Notes under the pieces: generated by a model
Databases searched by the model: none
The model's input: only the letters and a program-made list of their open reading frames with translations
What the model was told of the DNA's origin: nothing
Translations under genes and position numbers: made by a program
Origin: Undibacterium sp.
GTDB taxonomy: Bacteria > Pseudomonadota > Gammaproteobacteria > Burkholderiales > Burkholderiaceae_D
Length of the DNA stretch: 64,000 bases
NCBI RefSeq assembly: GCF_030651495.1
Contig: NZ_JAUSFI010000023.1
Location: forward strand, 60,844-124,843
Reading direction: 5' to 3'
In this document: one piece after another, positions 52,865 to 62,427 of the stretch
Layout of the letters: every line of letters starts with the position of its first letter
Numbering within the stretch: the stretch's first letter is position 1

Positions 52865-54424
52865 ATGCGCATTAATATCCAATTTAAGGACCGTGTCGGT
52901 ATTGCGCATGAAATACTGGCAGTGCTGGCCCGCCGCGGCCTCAACGTGATAGGGGTTGAGGTTGACCCGCCCAATATCTACATCGATATTCCCGATTTAC
53001 TGGAATTCATGCTTCCCTCCTTGCAAGAGGATTGTGATCAGGTCCGAGGCGTTGGGGAAATACAGATACTGGATATTTTGCCTGGTATTCGCCGTCGTTT
53101 AAATCTCGACACCATGATGGCGGTGATGGAAGATCCGGTGATTGCCATTGATGCCGTTGGCCAGCTCGTGATTGCGAATGCCGCTGCAGCAGCCGTTGCG
53201 GGCATGAGTGAGGAGGCATTGTGTCAAAAAACACTTAAAGATTTGTTGGAAGACGTGACGATTCAGGATGAATTGATATCGAATGGATTTCGTGTTCCAT
53301 CCAGAGAGGTAATATTGAATGGTGAGCCTTTCTTGATGGACGTTACACCAGTCTCTGAGCCATTTTCTGACGGCATTGCGAGTTTAGGCCAGGCTGTTGG
53401 TGCACTTTTGACTCTGCATGCACCAAAACGTATTGGTGGCCGTCTGCACGCGATACAGCATTCAGAAGGGAGTGGCTTTCATTTTATTATTGGTGAGTCA
53501 GAGCAGATCCAGTCCTTGAAAATTCGTGCCGCGCGTGTCGCCGTGGTCGATGCGCCCTTGTTAATCACAGGGGAGACAGGTACCGGTAAAGAATTGTTGG
53601 CGCAGGCATGCCATGGCATAAGTGCGCGTAGCAATGCGCCATTTCTTGAGCTAAATTGCGCAGCTTTACCTGAGAGTCTGGCTGAGAGTGAATTGTTTGG
53701 ATATATGGCCGGTGCGTTCACTGGCGCACAGCGTGGCGGCAAGCCCGGTTTGATCGAGATGGCCGATGGTGGCACCGTCTTTCTCGACGAAATAGGTGAA
53801 ATGTCTCTGTATTTACAAGCTAAATTGTTACGATTTCTGAATGATGGCAAATTCAGGCGCATTGGCGGCGATAAAGAAGTAAAGGTAAATGTTCGGATCA
53901 TTAGTGCAACGCATCGTAATCTCCGTAAAATGGTGCAGGAAGGGGCATTTCGCGAAGATCTTTTTTATCGTCTGAATGTTTTGCATCTGGAAATGCCAGC
54001 CTTGCGTGAACGCCCTGATGATATTTTGCTGCTGGCCAGACATTTCATTGAGCGTGCCTGTACGCAGGCACAAAAACCGGTTTGCCGGTTAAATTCTTCT
54101 GCCTGTGCTGCACTAGTATCTAACCGATGGCCAGGCAATGTTCGCCAGCTACAAAACGTCGTGTTCAGAGCGATTACCATGTCCGATCAGCGTGTACTTG
54201 ATGCAGCAGATCTGGATTGGGCAGAGGGCAGTATTACGGCAGAAGAGGTGAATGTCGATGCGGCAGAAAGTTGGGAGTTATCCGTGAATGCCTTTGAGTC
54301 TGCTTTGCTGGAAAAACTTTACCCACAGTTTCCATCCAGTAGAAAACTGGCAGCCCGACTCGCTACTTCGCATTCTATGATCGCGGCAAAGTTGCGTAAG
54401 CATGGCATTCCACAAAAACGTTAA
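52865..54424 (+). CDS. TyrR-type sigma-54 interacting regulator
   Basis: A 519-residue activator with TyrR architecture. The N-terminal ACT domain is MRINIQFKDRVGIAHEILAV. A PAS domain follows (VMEDPVIAIDAVGQLVIANA, ~residues 85-190). The AAA+ domain has GETGTGKELLAQACHG, the sigma-54 loop GAFTGA in YMAGAFTGAQRG, and GGTVFLDEIGEMSL. The C-terminal HTH is LYPQFPSSRKLAARLATSHS, strongly like TyrR/PhhR. E. coli TyrR lacks a functional GAFTGA and uses sigma-70; this one keeps it, matching the -24/-12 promoter before alr. Last gene of the operon, 18 bp after the Rrf2-like gene. Confidence 0.88.
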   Translation: MRINIQFKDRVGIAHEILAVLARRGLNVIGVEVDPPNIYIDIPDLLEFMLPSLQEDCDQVRGVGEIQILDILPGIRRRLNLDTMMAVMEDPVIAIDAVGQLVIANAAAAAVAGMSEEALCQKTLKDLLEDVTIQDELISNGFRVPSREVILNGEPFLMDVTPVSEPFSDGIASLGQAVGALLTLHAPKRIGGRLHAIQHSEGSGFHFIIGESEQIQSLKIRAARVAVVDAPLLITGETGTGKELLAQACHGISARSNAPFLELNCAALPESLAESELFGYMAGAFTGAQRGGKPGLIEMADGGTVFLDEIGEMSLYLQAKLLRFLNDGKFRRIGGDKEVKVNVRIISATHRNLRKMVQEGAFREDLFYRLNVLHLEMPALRERPDDILLLARHFIERACTQAQKPVCRLNSSACAALVSNRWPGNVRQLQNVVFRAITMSDQRVLDAADLDWAEGSITAEEVNVDAAESWELSVNAFESALLEKLYPQFPSSRKLAARLATSHSMIAAKLRKHGIPQKR

Positions 54425-54558
54425 GGCAGCACCGATTAAGTTATTCTGCGACTCTCTTTTTCGAGAGTACTTGCCGTTGCTTTTTAAGACGCAGCACTTT
54501 AGCTAACAATTAAAGTTAACCCGCTCGCTACCCTGAATGAGCATTCGAATAGTGGTAC

Positions 54559-54750
54559 TTAGTCTAGCTGCTCTGGAATGTCCATATTCTGATCTTCAGG
54601 CAAGTTGACGGCAGGTATAGTGTATTTTTCTTCTGCCCATGCACCTAAATCTATTTGTTTACAGCGTTCCGAACAAAAGGGACGAAACGGACTCGCTTCG
54701 CTCCAGACAACTTTAGTACTACAGGTAGGACAATTTACTAGGGTAGTCAT
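54559..54750 (-). CDS. yacG: DNA gyrase inhibitor YacG
   Basis: A 63-residue zinc protein. The zinc ligands are CPTC near residue 8 and CSERC about 15 residues later (C-x2-C-x15-C-x3-C), followed by [15 protein letters not shown], the family's conserved segment. In E. coli, YacG binds GyrB and blocks DNA binding. It sits 5 bp after zapD in the coaE-zapD-yacG order common in beta- and gammaproteobacteria. It is convergent with the TyrR-type gene. Confidence 0.95.
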   Translation of the reverse strand: MTTLVNCPTCSTKVVWSEASPFRPFCSERCKQIDLGAWAEEKYTIPAVNLPEDQNMDIPEQLD

Positions 54751-54755
54751 GGTGA

Positions 54756-55511
54756 TTAAAAATTACACAAGGTAAGGTCAAACGGGATATCGCCCTCAAA
54801 AGCTTTAGGTTTCATATCGCCGCCTTGAGACATGAAGCGTATCCACAGCATGTATTTATTGGCGGAAATTTCAGGAATTGCTCCCAGTTCTCGCGCGACA
54901 TTGACGCGCAGTAATTGGTATATCTTTCCCTGTAGCATTTGCTGGTAACTGCCCGATTGTGCAAACACTTTAGTGGTGACTCCAGACTCGCGCAGCAGAC
55001 GCAATACAACATTGATGGCATCAAATAAAGGCGCTATCGGAGCAAACCACATTGAGATATCAGCAAAACGTTTTTCTGCTGGATTTTGTTGCCATGCATG
55101 GTAGCTGGGAAGATCAAATTCACAAGCACCACCGGGAATAATGGTGCGTCCTCGTATACTCATCAACCATTCATTGTCACGGATACTTTGCCCAGTTTTC
55201 CCGGTAGAAGCCATCAGCGCGCTACTGGCGCGATCAACATCCTCGAGCACGCGATCAAGCATGTCTGCCTGAACATTGGGATTAGATTTAAAACTGACTA
55301 GCGTATGTTTTTGACGTTCCAATTCTTGTAAAAGATCAGATTTTAAGTCGGCGCGACCCGCGACTTCCAGCATTTCAAAAATGGTAGAGAGAGCGACGTG
55401 ATGCTGCATAGGATCTGACTGATGTAAGAAAAATGAAAATTTTTCGTACAGGTCTTCTAGTCGCAATAACGTGCGAATACGCTCGTTAAAAGGGTATTCG
55501 TAAACAATCAA
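54756..55511 (-). CDS. zapD: Cell division protein ZapD
   Basis: A 251-residue cytosolic protein that crosslinks FtsZ filaments at the division ring. [25 protein letters not shown] is the start of ZapD and [20 protein letters not shown] the central conserved block; LCNF ends the protein, as usual. The predicted fold is a helical domain plus a beta domain. It lies between coaE and yacG. The 66-bp gap to coaE holds no terminator. Confidence 0.94.
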   Translation of the reverse strand: MIVYEYPFNERIRTLLRLEDLYEKFSFFLHQSDPMQHHVALSTIFEMLEVAGRADLKSDLLQELERQKHTLVSFKSNPNVQADMLDRVLEDVDRASSALMASTGKTGQSIRDNEWLMSIRGRTIIPGGACEFDLPSYHAWQQNPAEKRFADISMWFAPIAPLFDAINVVLRLLRESGVTTKVFAQSGSYQQMLQGKIYQLLRVNVARELGAIPEISANKYMLWIRFMSQGGDMKPKAFEGDIPFDLTLCNF

Positions 55512-55577
55512 AATAATATCCCTGTAAAAATAGTGCTAACTCAAGTTTCACGTGATTCTGAACCAAGCTGAGCAAAA

Positions 55578-56216
55578 TTACAAACATTGCGTGCTATTTG
55601 TTTCAGTTGTTTCGGATAGCTTTAGATATTTTTCATGCAGAAGAGCTACTTGGGCACGAATTTCATTTAAATCACCCTCATTCAGAATAATATCATCGGC
55701 CACTTGCAGGCGTTGCTCGCGACTCGCCTGCGCTTTCATGATGGACATGACCTGCTCTAGAGTCATCCCATTTCTGTTCATTACTCTCTGTACTTGGGTC
55801 GCCTCACTACAATCGATTACCAACACCCTGTTGACACGCTGTTTCCACGATGTGGACTCTACCAACAAAGGCACCACAAAAATCGTGTAATCACCTTGCA
55901 TTCTTTTGGCTGCAAGCTCAGTTTCTGTTCGTATTAACGGATGCAGAATATTTTCCAAACGTTTCTTTTCTTCTGGACGGCTAAATATATGCTCCCGCAT
56001 TTTTGCTCTATCCATCGCACCTGTTGCTAGAATAAAATCAGCACCAAACTCTCTTTGAATGGTTTCCATCGCAGTACCGTTAGCGCCAGTTAATTGGTGT
56101 GCAATCAGATCAGTATCCACCAGATATGCACCTAACTCGGCAAACATATTGGCTACCGTGGTTTTGCCACTACCGATGCCACCTGTTAACCCTACTGTGA
56201 ATGTCTTAGTAACCAT
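55578..56216 (-). CDS. coaE: Dephospho-CoA kinase
   Basis: Catalyses the last step of coenzyme A synthesis. Of 212 residues, the P-loop GLTGGIGSGKTTVANMF is near the start, followed by DTDLIAHQL, HPLIR, the VVPLLVES block and VLVIDCSEATQVQRVMNRNG. ATG 56216 shares one base with the pilD stop (TAATG), showing translational coupling; the open frame upstream lies within pilD. Confidence 0.95.
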   Translation of the reverse strand: MVTKTFTVGLTGGIGSGKTTVANMFAELGAYLVDTDLIAHQLTGANGTAMETIQREFGADFILATGAMDRAKMREHIFSRPEEKKRLENILHPLIRTETELAAKRMQGDYTIFVVPLLVESTSWKQRVNRVLVIDCSEATQVQRVMNRNGMTLEQVMSIMKAQASREQRLQVADDIILNEGDLNEIRAQVALLHEKYLKLSETTETNSTQCL

Positions 56217-57094
56217 TAAAGCAATAGACCTAAATATTGTTGAGATAGTTCCTTGCCCCACAGCAGCGCAATTAATCCAGCTGCGGCCAGATAGGGGCCA
56301 AAAGGAATTGGATTGTTTTTACTCATGTTGGCAAACACCATCATAGCAATGCCAACTAGTGCGCCGACCAGAGAAGATAGCAGGATGATGACTGGTAGCA
56401 TAGTCCAGCCCATCCAGGCACCGAGTGCTGCCAGAAGTTTGAAGTCGCCATAACCCATCCCTTCTTTGCCGGTAGTTAGCTTGAATAGCCAATATATTGC
56501 CCATAAGGCGAGATAGCCGGCCATCGCGCCAATCACGGCGCTACCAAGTGAGGTGAAAGTCCCGTTCAGATTGACAAGCAGACCGCACCACAATAGGGGA
56601 TAAGTAAGATCATCCGGTAATAACTGAGTGTCGGCGTCAATAAATGTCATTGCGACCAATAACCATACAAACACCAGAGAAGCGAGTCCTGCAATACCAC
56701 TGCCAAAATGCCAAATCATGAAGCCGGATAAAATGCCAGTCAACAACTCCACAATCGGGTAACGTGCAGAAATGGGCGCTTTGCATCCAGTGCATTTGCC
56801 GCCGATAAACAGATAGCTGAGTACGGGGATATTCTCGATTGCCGTGATCTGATGACCGCAATGCGGGCAGGCAGAGCGCGGCAACATTAAATTGTATCTA
56901 TCAGTATGTGGTAATTCTCTGCCGCTTTCGCTGGCAACATAATTATCGGATTCCCTTTGCATCATTTTGGGAATCCGGTGTATTACTACGTTCAAAAAAC
57001 TGCCGATCAACAAGCCGAGAATGCCAGCGAGTGCAGTGTGTAACCAACTACCAGATGAAGCAAAAAAAAGCGTGTTGTGCAGGTTTTCATTCAT
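56216..57094 (-). CDS. pilD: Type IV prepilin peptidase / N-methyltransferase
   Basis: A 292-residue inner-membrane aspartyl protease that cleaves and methylates prepilins. The N-terminal cytoplasmic domain has LLIGSFLNVVIHRIP and the four zinc cysteines CPHC and CTGC. The catalytic aspartates lie in FIDADTQLLPD and in GYGDFKLLAALGAWMGW (GxGD motif). About seven or eight membrane helices are visible. It heads the pilD-coaE-zapD-yacG run; a 257-bp gene-free stretch (57095-57351) separates it from the YkgJ-type gene, and I see no hairpin there. Confidence 0.95.
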   Translation of the reverse strand: MNENLHNTLFFASSGSWLHTALAGILGLLIGSFLNVVIHRIPKMMQRESDNYVASESGRELPHTDRYNLMLPRSACPHCGHQITAIENIPVLSYLFIGGKCTGCKAPISARYPIVELLTGILSGFMIWHFGSGIAGLASLVFVWLLVAMTFIDADTQLLPDDLTYPLLWCGLLVNLNGTFTSLGSAVIGAMAGYLALWAIYWLFKLTTGKEGMGYGDFKLLAALGAWMGWTMLPVIILLSSLVGALVGIAMMVFANMSKNNPIPFGPYLAAAGLIALLWGKELSQQYLGLLL

Positions 57095-57351
57095 TCGTTA
57101 AGTACCTTGTATTGATTAAATTGGAATTTTTTCCTGAGCAATCACCTACTTTGCAACAAGTCCAATCATTATAATTTGCTGTTTCTTAAAAATTTTTAAT
57201 ACTGCCGAATGCATAGCGTTCATATCTGATCTTGGCTTACGATGACTCAACCTATGGGTATCTAAAATCGACATGCGCCAACAATAGTAGAATTAGATTC
57301 GTCTTGCCAGAAAAATAATTTTCTTGCTCATGCAGACCTGATGCCGCGAGA

Positions 57352-57717
57352 TCAAACTAATACCTGGCGCGTAGTCGAAAAATATTGCTCGATTTTTTTC
57401 TCAAGTTGAGGGTCGATCATTACTTCAGGACGCCTGCCATTGGGACAGGCGAGCTTTGGGGTCGTTCCAAACAGGCGACAAATTAGAGGACGTTCTGCAT
57501 ACACTTCACATCCATTTTCACCAAGGTGCGGACAGCTCAAATTGGCAAGCGCAATATCGTGTTCTTCTTCGCTTTTGACCGGAAGTCTTGCCATTTCTTC
57601 TGTCGAGGTTGTTACGGGGCCGCAACAGTCGTGGCAGCCCTGAATGCACTCGAACGAAGGAATTCGATTGCGGAAAAACTTAATTTTTTGACTGTTGATG
57701 CTCATGCTTATTGGCAT
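57352..57717 (-). CDS. YkgJ family cysteine-cluster protein
   Basis: A 121-residue protein with a zinc/iron-cluster type arrangement: CIQGCHDCCGPV near the N-terminus, then SCPHLGENGCEVYAERPLICRLFG, the conserved CxxxCxxCC...CP.L....C.VY..RP..CR pattern of the YkgJ (CxxCxxCC) family. A metal-binding role is inferred; no function is known. ATG 57717 is taken; ATG 57705 is an alternative. It interrupts the usual pilC-pilD contiguity. Confidence 0.85.
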   Translation of the reverse strand: MPISMSINSQKIKFFRNRIPSFECIQGCHDCCGPVTTSTEEMARLPVKSEEEHDIALANLSCPHLGENGCEVYAERPLICRLFGTTPKLACPNGRRPEVMIDPQLEKKIEQYFSTTRQVLV

Positions 57718-57887
57718 AATTCATTTTTTAGGCTATTGGCGATGAAATATGTCATAAAAAATGGTTGTATTTGCAATGATGTATGTGCTTGTGAGCTGAA
57801 AAATACATGGCATTATTGTCGCTTAGACGCTAGTCAGGTCACGTTTTTCAAGTATTAAATCAATATGTAGGAATACTTTGTGGTTTT

Positions 57888-57927
57888 CGAAAAATCCCCG
57901 CAAGCAATAAATCGCGGGGATTTTTCG
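57888..57927 (-). terminator. Bidirectional terminator after pilC
   Basis: A perfect 14-bp inverted repeat (57888-57901 and 57914-57927) with core ATCCCCGC/GCGGGGAT is flanked by A5 and T5. It is 41 bp past the pilC stop and should separate pilB-pilC from the YkgJ and pilD genes. Confidence 0.92.
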
Positions 57928-57968
57928 ATAGATGATCGCTGTATTTATGCAATAAAAAAGTCCGTTTC

Positions 57969-59201
57969 TTATACAACGCTACCCAGTTTGAAAATTGGTA
58001 AATACAATGCAACAACCAAACCACCGATGATGACGCCGAGGATGACCATAATGATAGGTTCCATCAGGCTTGATAACGTGGCGACCGCTTCATCTACTTC
58101 TTCTTCGTAAAAATCGGCTACTTTACCGAGCATGGCATCGAGTGAGCCCGATTCTTCACCTATAGAAACCATTTGCGTGACCATATTAGGAAAAACATGA
58201 GAATTTTGCATCGCGACCGTCAGGCTGGTACCCGTCGTAACTTCAGTCTGAATTTTGATGGTGGCATCCAGATATACGGCATTACCGGCAGCACCACCGA
58301 CAGAATCTAAAGCTTCAACCAGCGGAACTCCGGCTGCGAACATGGTGGCTAAGGTACGAGTCCAGCGGGCGATAGTTGCCTTGCGTATGACATCGCCAAA
58401 TATTGGTGCCTGCAACAACAATCTGTCCATGTAACGTTGCATTGTCAGTGAACGTTTCCAGCTATGCATGAAAAAATAGACGGAACCAAAGAGGCCACCA
58501 AAAATTAGATACCAGTTTGCAACAAAAAAATCGGAAATTCCCATTACCACCAGTGTAGGGCCAGGTAATTCGGCGCCAAAACTGGAGAATACTTCTTTAA
58601 ATGCGGGTACCACCCAGATCATGATAACGGCGGTGACGATAAACGCAACTCCGAGAATTGCAATCGGATAGGTGAGTGCGGACTTAATCTTGCCTTTCAT
58701 TGCCAGAGTTTTTTCTTTATAAATGGCGAGACGAGTCAGCAAATCTTCCAAAATACCCGCTTGCTCACCGGCACCTACCAAGTTGCAAAACAGCGGATCG
58801 AAGTAGAGTGGAAACTTGCGGAAGGCCTGATTCAGGCTGGAGCCGGTTTCCACATCAGCACGAATGTCCATTAACAGCTTAGATACCGACGGATTTGAGT
58901 GGCCTTTTCCGACAATGTCGAATGATTGTAGCAATGGAACGCCAGCCTTCATCATGGTGGCAAGTTGACGTGTAAATAAGGTAATGTCTTTATCCGTTAT
59001 TTTTTTTCCAGTACTGTAGCTCTTCTTTTTGAGTTTTGTGACAAGAATCCCTTGGCGGCGCAAAGTGGCGTTGACGATTGCTTCGCCACCAGCGCGCAAC
59101 TCGCCACTGACGGATTTCCCTAGCTTGTCCTTGCCTTCCCATGCATACAGTTGCTCTTTGACTTTTGTTGTTTTTATTGGTCTATTTGGAGTTGTGGCCA
59201 T
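57969..59201 (-). CDS. pilC: Type IV pilus inner-membrane platform protein PilC
   Basis: A 410-residue protein of the T2SF/PilC family. After a cytoplasmic N-terminus (YAWEGKDKLGKSVSGELRA) come two copies of the GspF domain: ITLFTRQLATMMKAGVPLLQ and, after two membrane helices, TIARWTRTLATMFAAGVPLVE. Three hydrophobic segments include one at the C-terminus (IIMVILGVIIGGLVVALYLPIF). It couples the PilB motor to pilus assembly. It lies 16 bp after pilB. Confidence 0.95.
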   Translation of the reverse strand: MATTPNRPIKTTKVKEQLYAWEGKDKLGKSVSGELRAGGEAIVNATLRRQGILVTKLKKKSYSTGKKITDKDITLFTRQLATMMKAGVPLLQSFDIVGKGHSNPSVSKLLMDIRADVETGSSLNQAFRKFPLYFDPLFCNLVGAGEQAGILEDLLTRLAIYKEKTLAMKGKIKSALTYPIAILGVAFIVTAVIMIWVVPAFKEVFSSFGAELPGPTLVVMGISDFFVANWYLIFGGLFGSVYFFMHSWKRSLTMQRYMDRLLLQAPIFGDVIRKATIARWTRTLATMFAAGVPLVEALDSVGGAAGNAVYLDATIKIQTEVTTGTSLTVAMQNSHVFPNMVTQMVSIGEESGSLDAMLGKVADFYEEEVDEAVATLSSLMEPIIMVILGVIIGGLVVALYLPIFKLGSVV

Positions 59202-59217
59202 GTCGCTATCCCTATTT

Positions 59218-60948
59218 TTAGTCGTTGGTGCAACCTAATACTTCTTCAAGGCTGGTCGCTCCTTGCTTCACTTTTTGCAGTCCTGATTGACGTAGACTTC
59301 TGACTCCGTCTTTTTCTGATTGTTTTTTAATTTCTAAAGCTGAGCCGTTTGATAAAATGATTCGTTCTATTGCTTCAGTAATCGGCATAATTTGGTAGAT
59401 ACCTACCCGTCCCTTGTAGCCGCTACCGCTACAGCGCTCACATCCTACCGGGCCATATGGTTTCCAGCTACCATCCAGTTCATGTTCTTTAAACCCAGCC
59501 TGTAACAATACCTCATCCAAAATTTCAACCGGCTTTTTGCAAGTGCAGAGACGGCGCGTTAACCTTTGGGCGGTAATTAAGATAACTGAAGAGGCGATAT
59601 TAAATGCCGCAACGCCCATATTCATCAATCGAGTCAGGGTGGATGGTGCGTCATTGGTGTGCAAAGTAGAAAACACCATATGGCCGGTTTGCGCAGCTTT
59701 GATGGCGATATCGGCTGTTTCGAGGTCGCGAATTTCACCCACCATAATAATATCTGGATCTTGTCGCAGGAAGGACTTTAGAGCCACTGGAAATGTCAGT
59801 CCGGCTTTATCATTGATGTTGACTTGATTCACACCTGGTAAGTTAATCTCAGCCGGATCCTCCGCCGTGGAAATATTAATGCCGGGTTTGTTGATGACGT
59901 TTAGGCAAGTGTACAGCGACACCGTTTTGCCCGAACCAGTTGGACCAGTCACTAGCACCATGCCGTAGGGGCGCTGAATCGCTTCCATAAGTATGGCTTT
60001 TTGATCCGGATCATAACCCAACGCATCGATTCCCATTTGCGCTTGAGAACCGTCGAGAATACGCATGACGATTTTTTCGCCAAACAAGGTTGGTAATATA
60101 CTTACCCGAAAATCGATGGCTTTGGTGGGCGATATGGTAAGTTTCATACGGCCATCTTGGGGTACGCGTTTTTCGGAAATATCCAGTTTGGAAATAACCT
60201 TGATGCGTGACACCAGTTTGTCCTTGATTGCCAGAGGTGGTTGAGCAATTTCCCGCAGCTCACCATCCACGCGAAAACGTATACGATAAAATTTTTCGAA
60301 TGGTTCAAAATGTAAATCGGAAGCCCCCATATTGATGGCATCAATCAACATTTTTTGCAAAAATTTGACCACCGGCGCATCATCGACTTCGCTAGTCTGC
60401 GTGTCAGGAACGCCGGAACTGAGATCTTCTTCATTAAATTCAATACTGTAATCATCCCCAGCAAGATCATTCAGGCTTTGTTCTGAAGTCTTGTTGAGCT
60501 TTTCCAGCAGTTTGAGGAGGATATCATGCTGAACAATCACCAATTCTATGCCAAGACCCGTCTGAAATTTGATTTGGTCCAGTGCGTTGGTATTGGTGGG
60601 ATCCGATATTGCCAGCGAAATTTTGTTACCCTTTTTTGCCAAAGCAACCATGCGCTGTGTTTGCATCAGCTTTACGTTGACGATTTTTTCCGGCAGCATG
60701 CTTTCGTTAAAGACCGCTAAATCCAACAGAGGATAGCCAAATGTTTCGGAACAAAATGCGGCCAGATCCCTGGAGTTGATTAAACCACTTTGTAGCAAAA
60801 CATCGACAAAATGGCTTTTTTCTGTCTGAGATTTTTTTTGTATTGGCTCAATTTGAGCGGTCGAAAAAACATTGGCCTGTATCAGCGCTCTGGCGAGTCC
60901 TGATGAGGTCGATGTTGGTGCTGGAGAAATAGGTGGAACAGCAGACAT
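59218..60948 (-). CDS. pilB: Type IV pilus assembly ATPase PilB
   Basis: A 576-residue hexameric motor for pilus extension. The N-terminal GspE-N domain (residues ~40-170) precedes the ATPase: Walker A GPTGSGKTVSLYTCLN, Asp box INISTAEDPAEINLPGVNQV, Walker B IIMVGEIRDLETADIA and His box GHMVFSTLHTNDAPSTL. The zinc cysteines CTCKKP and CERCSGSGYKGRVG are also present. It is the first gene of pilB-pilC; neither pilA nor pilT is in the window. Confidence 0.96.
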   Translation of the reverse strand: MSAVPPISPAPTSTSSGLARALIQANVFSTAQIEPIQKKSQTEKSHFVDVLLQSGLINSRDLAAFCSETFGYPLLDLAVFNESMLPEKIVNVKLMQTQRMVALAKKGNKISLAISDPTNTNALDQIKFQTGLGIELVIVQHDILLKLLEKLNKTSEQSLNDLAGDDYSIEFNEEDLSSGVPDTQTSEVDDAPVVKFLQKMLIDAINMGASDLHFEPFEKFYRIRFRVDGELREIAQPPLAIKDKLVSRIKVISKLDISEKRVPQDGRMKLTISPTKAIDFRVSILPTLFGEKIVMRILDGSQAQMGIDALGYDPDQKAILMEAIQRPYGMVLVTGPTGSGKTVSLYTCLNVINKPGINISTAEDPAEINLPGVNQVNINDKAGLTFPVALKSFLRQDPDIIMVGEIRDLETADIAIKAAQTGHMVFSTLHTNDAPSTLTRLMNMGVAAFNIASSVILITAQRLTRRLCTCKKPVEILDEVLLQAGFKEHELDGSWKPYGPVGCERCSGSGYKGRVGIYQIMPITEAIERIILSNGSALEIKKQSEKDGVRSLRQSGLQKVKQGATSLEEVLGCTND

Positions 60949-61074
60949 AGGGTCTTTTGGGTGAAATTGATTAAGTCAATCTTGCTTTAGGATAATGCAG
61001 TCAAGCAAAGCTTTTGTAAAGCTGTCCCTTGCATCTACCTCGGCTATCAGTATAAGGGTGTTCTTGTGAATACA

Positions 61075-62364
61075 CTATTTTACTGAGATCTCGTCTGAAT
61101 TTCGTATCAGTTTTACCACCTTAATTGATTGATGCTGTACCTCAATGATCTCCATAATGCAGCCATGAAATTTCAGGCTGATATTTGCTTCAGGTATATC
61201 TTGCAGGTATTCAAGAAGTAATCCATTCAAGGTTTTAGGTCCATTCAGCGGGAAATTCAGCTGCAGGCATTTATTGATGTCGCGTAAAACGGTGCTGCCC
61301 TCAAGCAGGCATTCGCCATTGGCGTTCCAGTCAAAGGGCTTCGAGTGTGTCTCTTCTGACATCGAGGTAGTGAATTCACCTATCATCTCTTCGATAATGT
61401 CTTCTAGTGTGACCAAACCTTGGATCTCACCATATTCATCCACGATAATGCCCAATTTTTCACGATTTTCCTGAAAATATTGTAATTGGGTAAAAACATC
61501 CGTATCGGCCGGAATAAAATAAGGGGCGTTTAACAAGTTGCGAAAATGCTCGACCGTAAGTTCATCCTGATTGAGTAAGACGATCGCTTTGCGTACGTGC
61601 AGAATCCCGATAATACGGTTGATCTCTCCTTCATAGACCAGTAATTTATTGTGGTCGCAAGTGGTAAGTTGATGTTTGATATCGGCGATTGGCATTGACA
61701 AGTTTAGCGCCTCGACTTGTGTACGCGGTGTCATGATATCGTTGACTGAAATATTTTCCAGATCGAACAGGTTTAGTAAGATGCTCTTATGTTTTTGTGC
61801 GATGAAATTACCGCCCTCCAGTACGATAGAGCGTAATTCATCGGGAGATAACTTATGGTCATTGGTTTTTTTTGTGGTATCAATGTGTAGCAGCCGTAAC
61901 AAGGCATTCACAAATAGGTTGACGAACCAGATCGCTGGCTGCCCTATAGTGATTAAGGGACGCAATACGATACTTGCAGGCAATGCAATCTGTTCAGGAT
62001 AGGCCGCACCTATCGTTTTGGGGGTAATTTCAGCAAATACGATTAATAAAAAAGCCACGATCGCAGTGGCGATGCTGATGACTTTATCGTCATGGCCAAA
62101 CGTGGTGATGGCTAATGAGGTCACCAGTGCAGTGATCAGTGCGTTGATTAAGGTATTGGCGATCAAAATGACCGATAGCAGCCTGTTAGTTCTGCCTAGT
62201 AGCCAAAGTGTAGTAATGGCAAATTTATTGCCACGATTGGCCAGATGCTTTAGCCGATGACGGTTGATCGCCATCAAAGCTGTTTCTGTCATCGAAAAGA
62301 AAGCCGATAAAACAATTAATCCAACAAGACCAAACAATTGCAGCCAAAGCGGAACCTCACTCAC
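61075..62364 (-). CDS. HlyC/CorC family membrane protein (CNNM-CBS-CorC domains)
   Basis: A 429-residue inner-membrane protein. Residues ~1-190 are the CNNM (DUF21) domain with about four helices, starting LVGLIVLSAFFSMTETALMA and containing FAEITPKTIGAAYPEQIALP. Two CBS domains follow (NDIMTPRTQVEALNL; LGIIVDEYGEIQGLVTLEDI). The C-terminal CorC_HlyC domain is at ~340-429. Relatives (YfjD/CorB, CNNM) are tied to Mg2+/Co2+ efflux or resistance; specificity is unknown. A ~126-bp gap separates it from pilB. It follows ispB on the same strand. Confidence 0.9.
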   Translation of the reverse strand: MSEVPLWLQLFGLVGLIVLSAFFSMTETALMAINRHRLKHLANRGNKFAITTLWLLGRTNRLLSVILIANTLINALITALVTSLAITTFGHDDKVISIATAIVAFLLIVFAEITPKTIGAAYPEQIALPASIVLRPLITIGQPAIWFVNLFVNALLRLLHIDTTKKTNDHKLSPDELRSIVLEGGNFIAQKHKSILLNLFDLENISVNDIMTPRTQVEALNLSMPIADIKHQLTTCDHNKLLVYEGEINRIIGILHVRKAIVLLNQDELTVEHFRNLLNAPYFIPADTDVFTQLQYFQENREKLGIIVDEYGEIQGLVTLEDIIEEMIGEFTTSMSEETHSKPFDWNANGECLLEGSTVLRDINKCLQLNFPLNGPKTLNGLLLEYLQDIPEANISLKFHGCIMEIIEVQHQSIKVVKLIRNSDEISVK

Positions 62365-62427
62365 ATCAACACCGGCCCCATGACGGGCGATAAAGTGCGG
62401 AAAGAAAAGTGGGTTTTTGACATGAAA

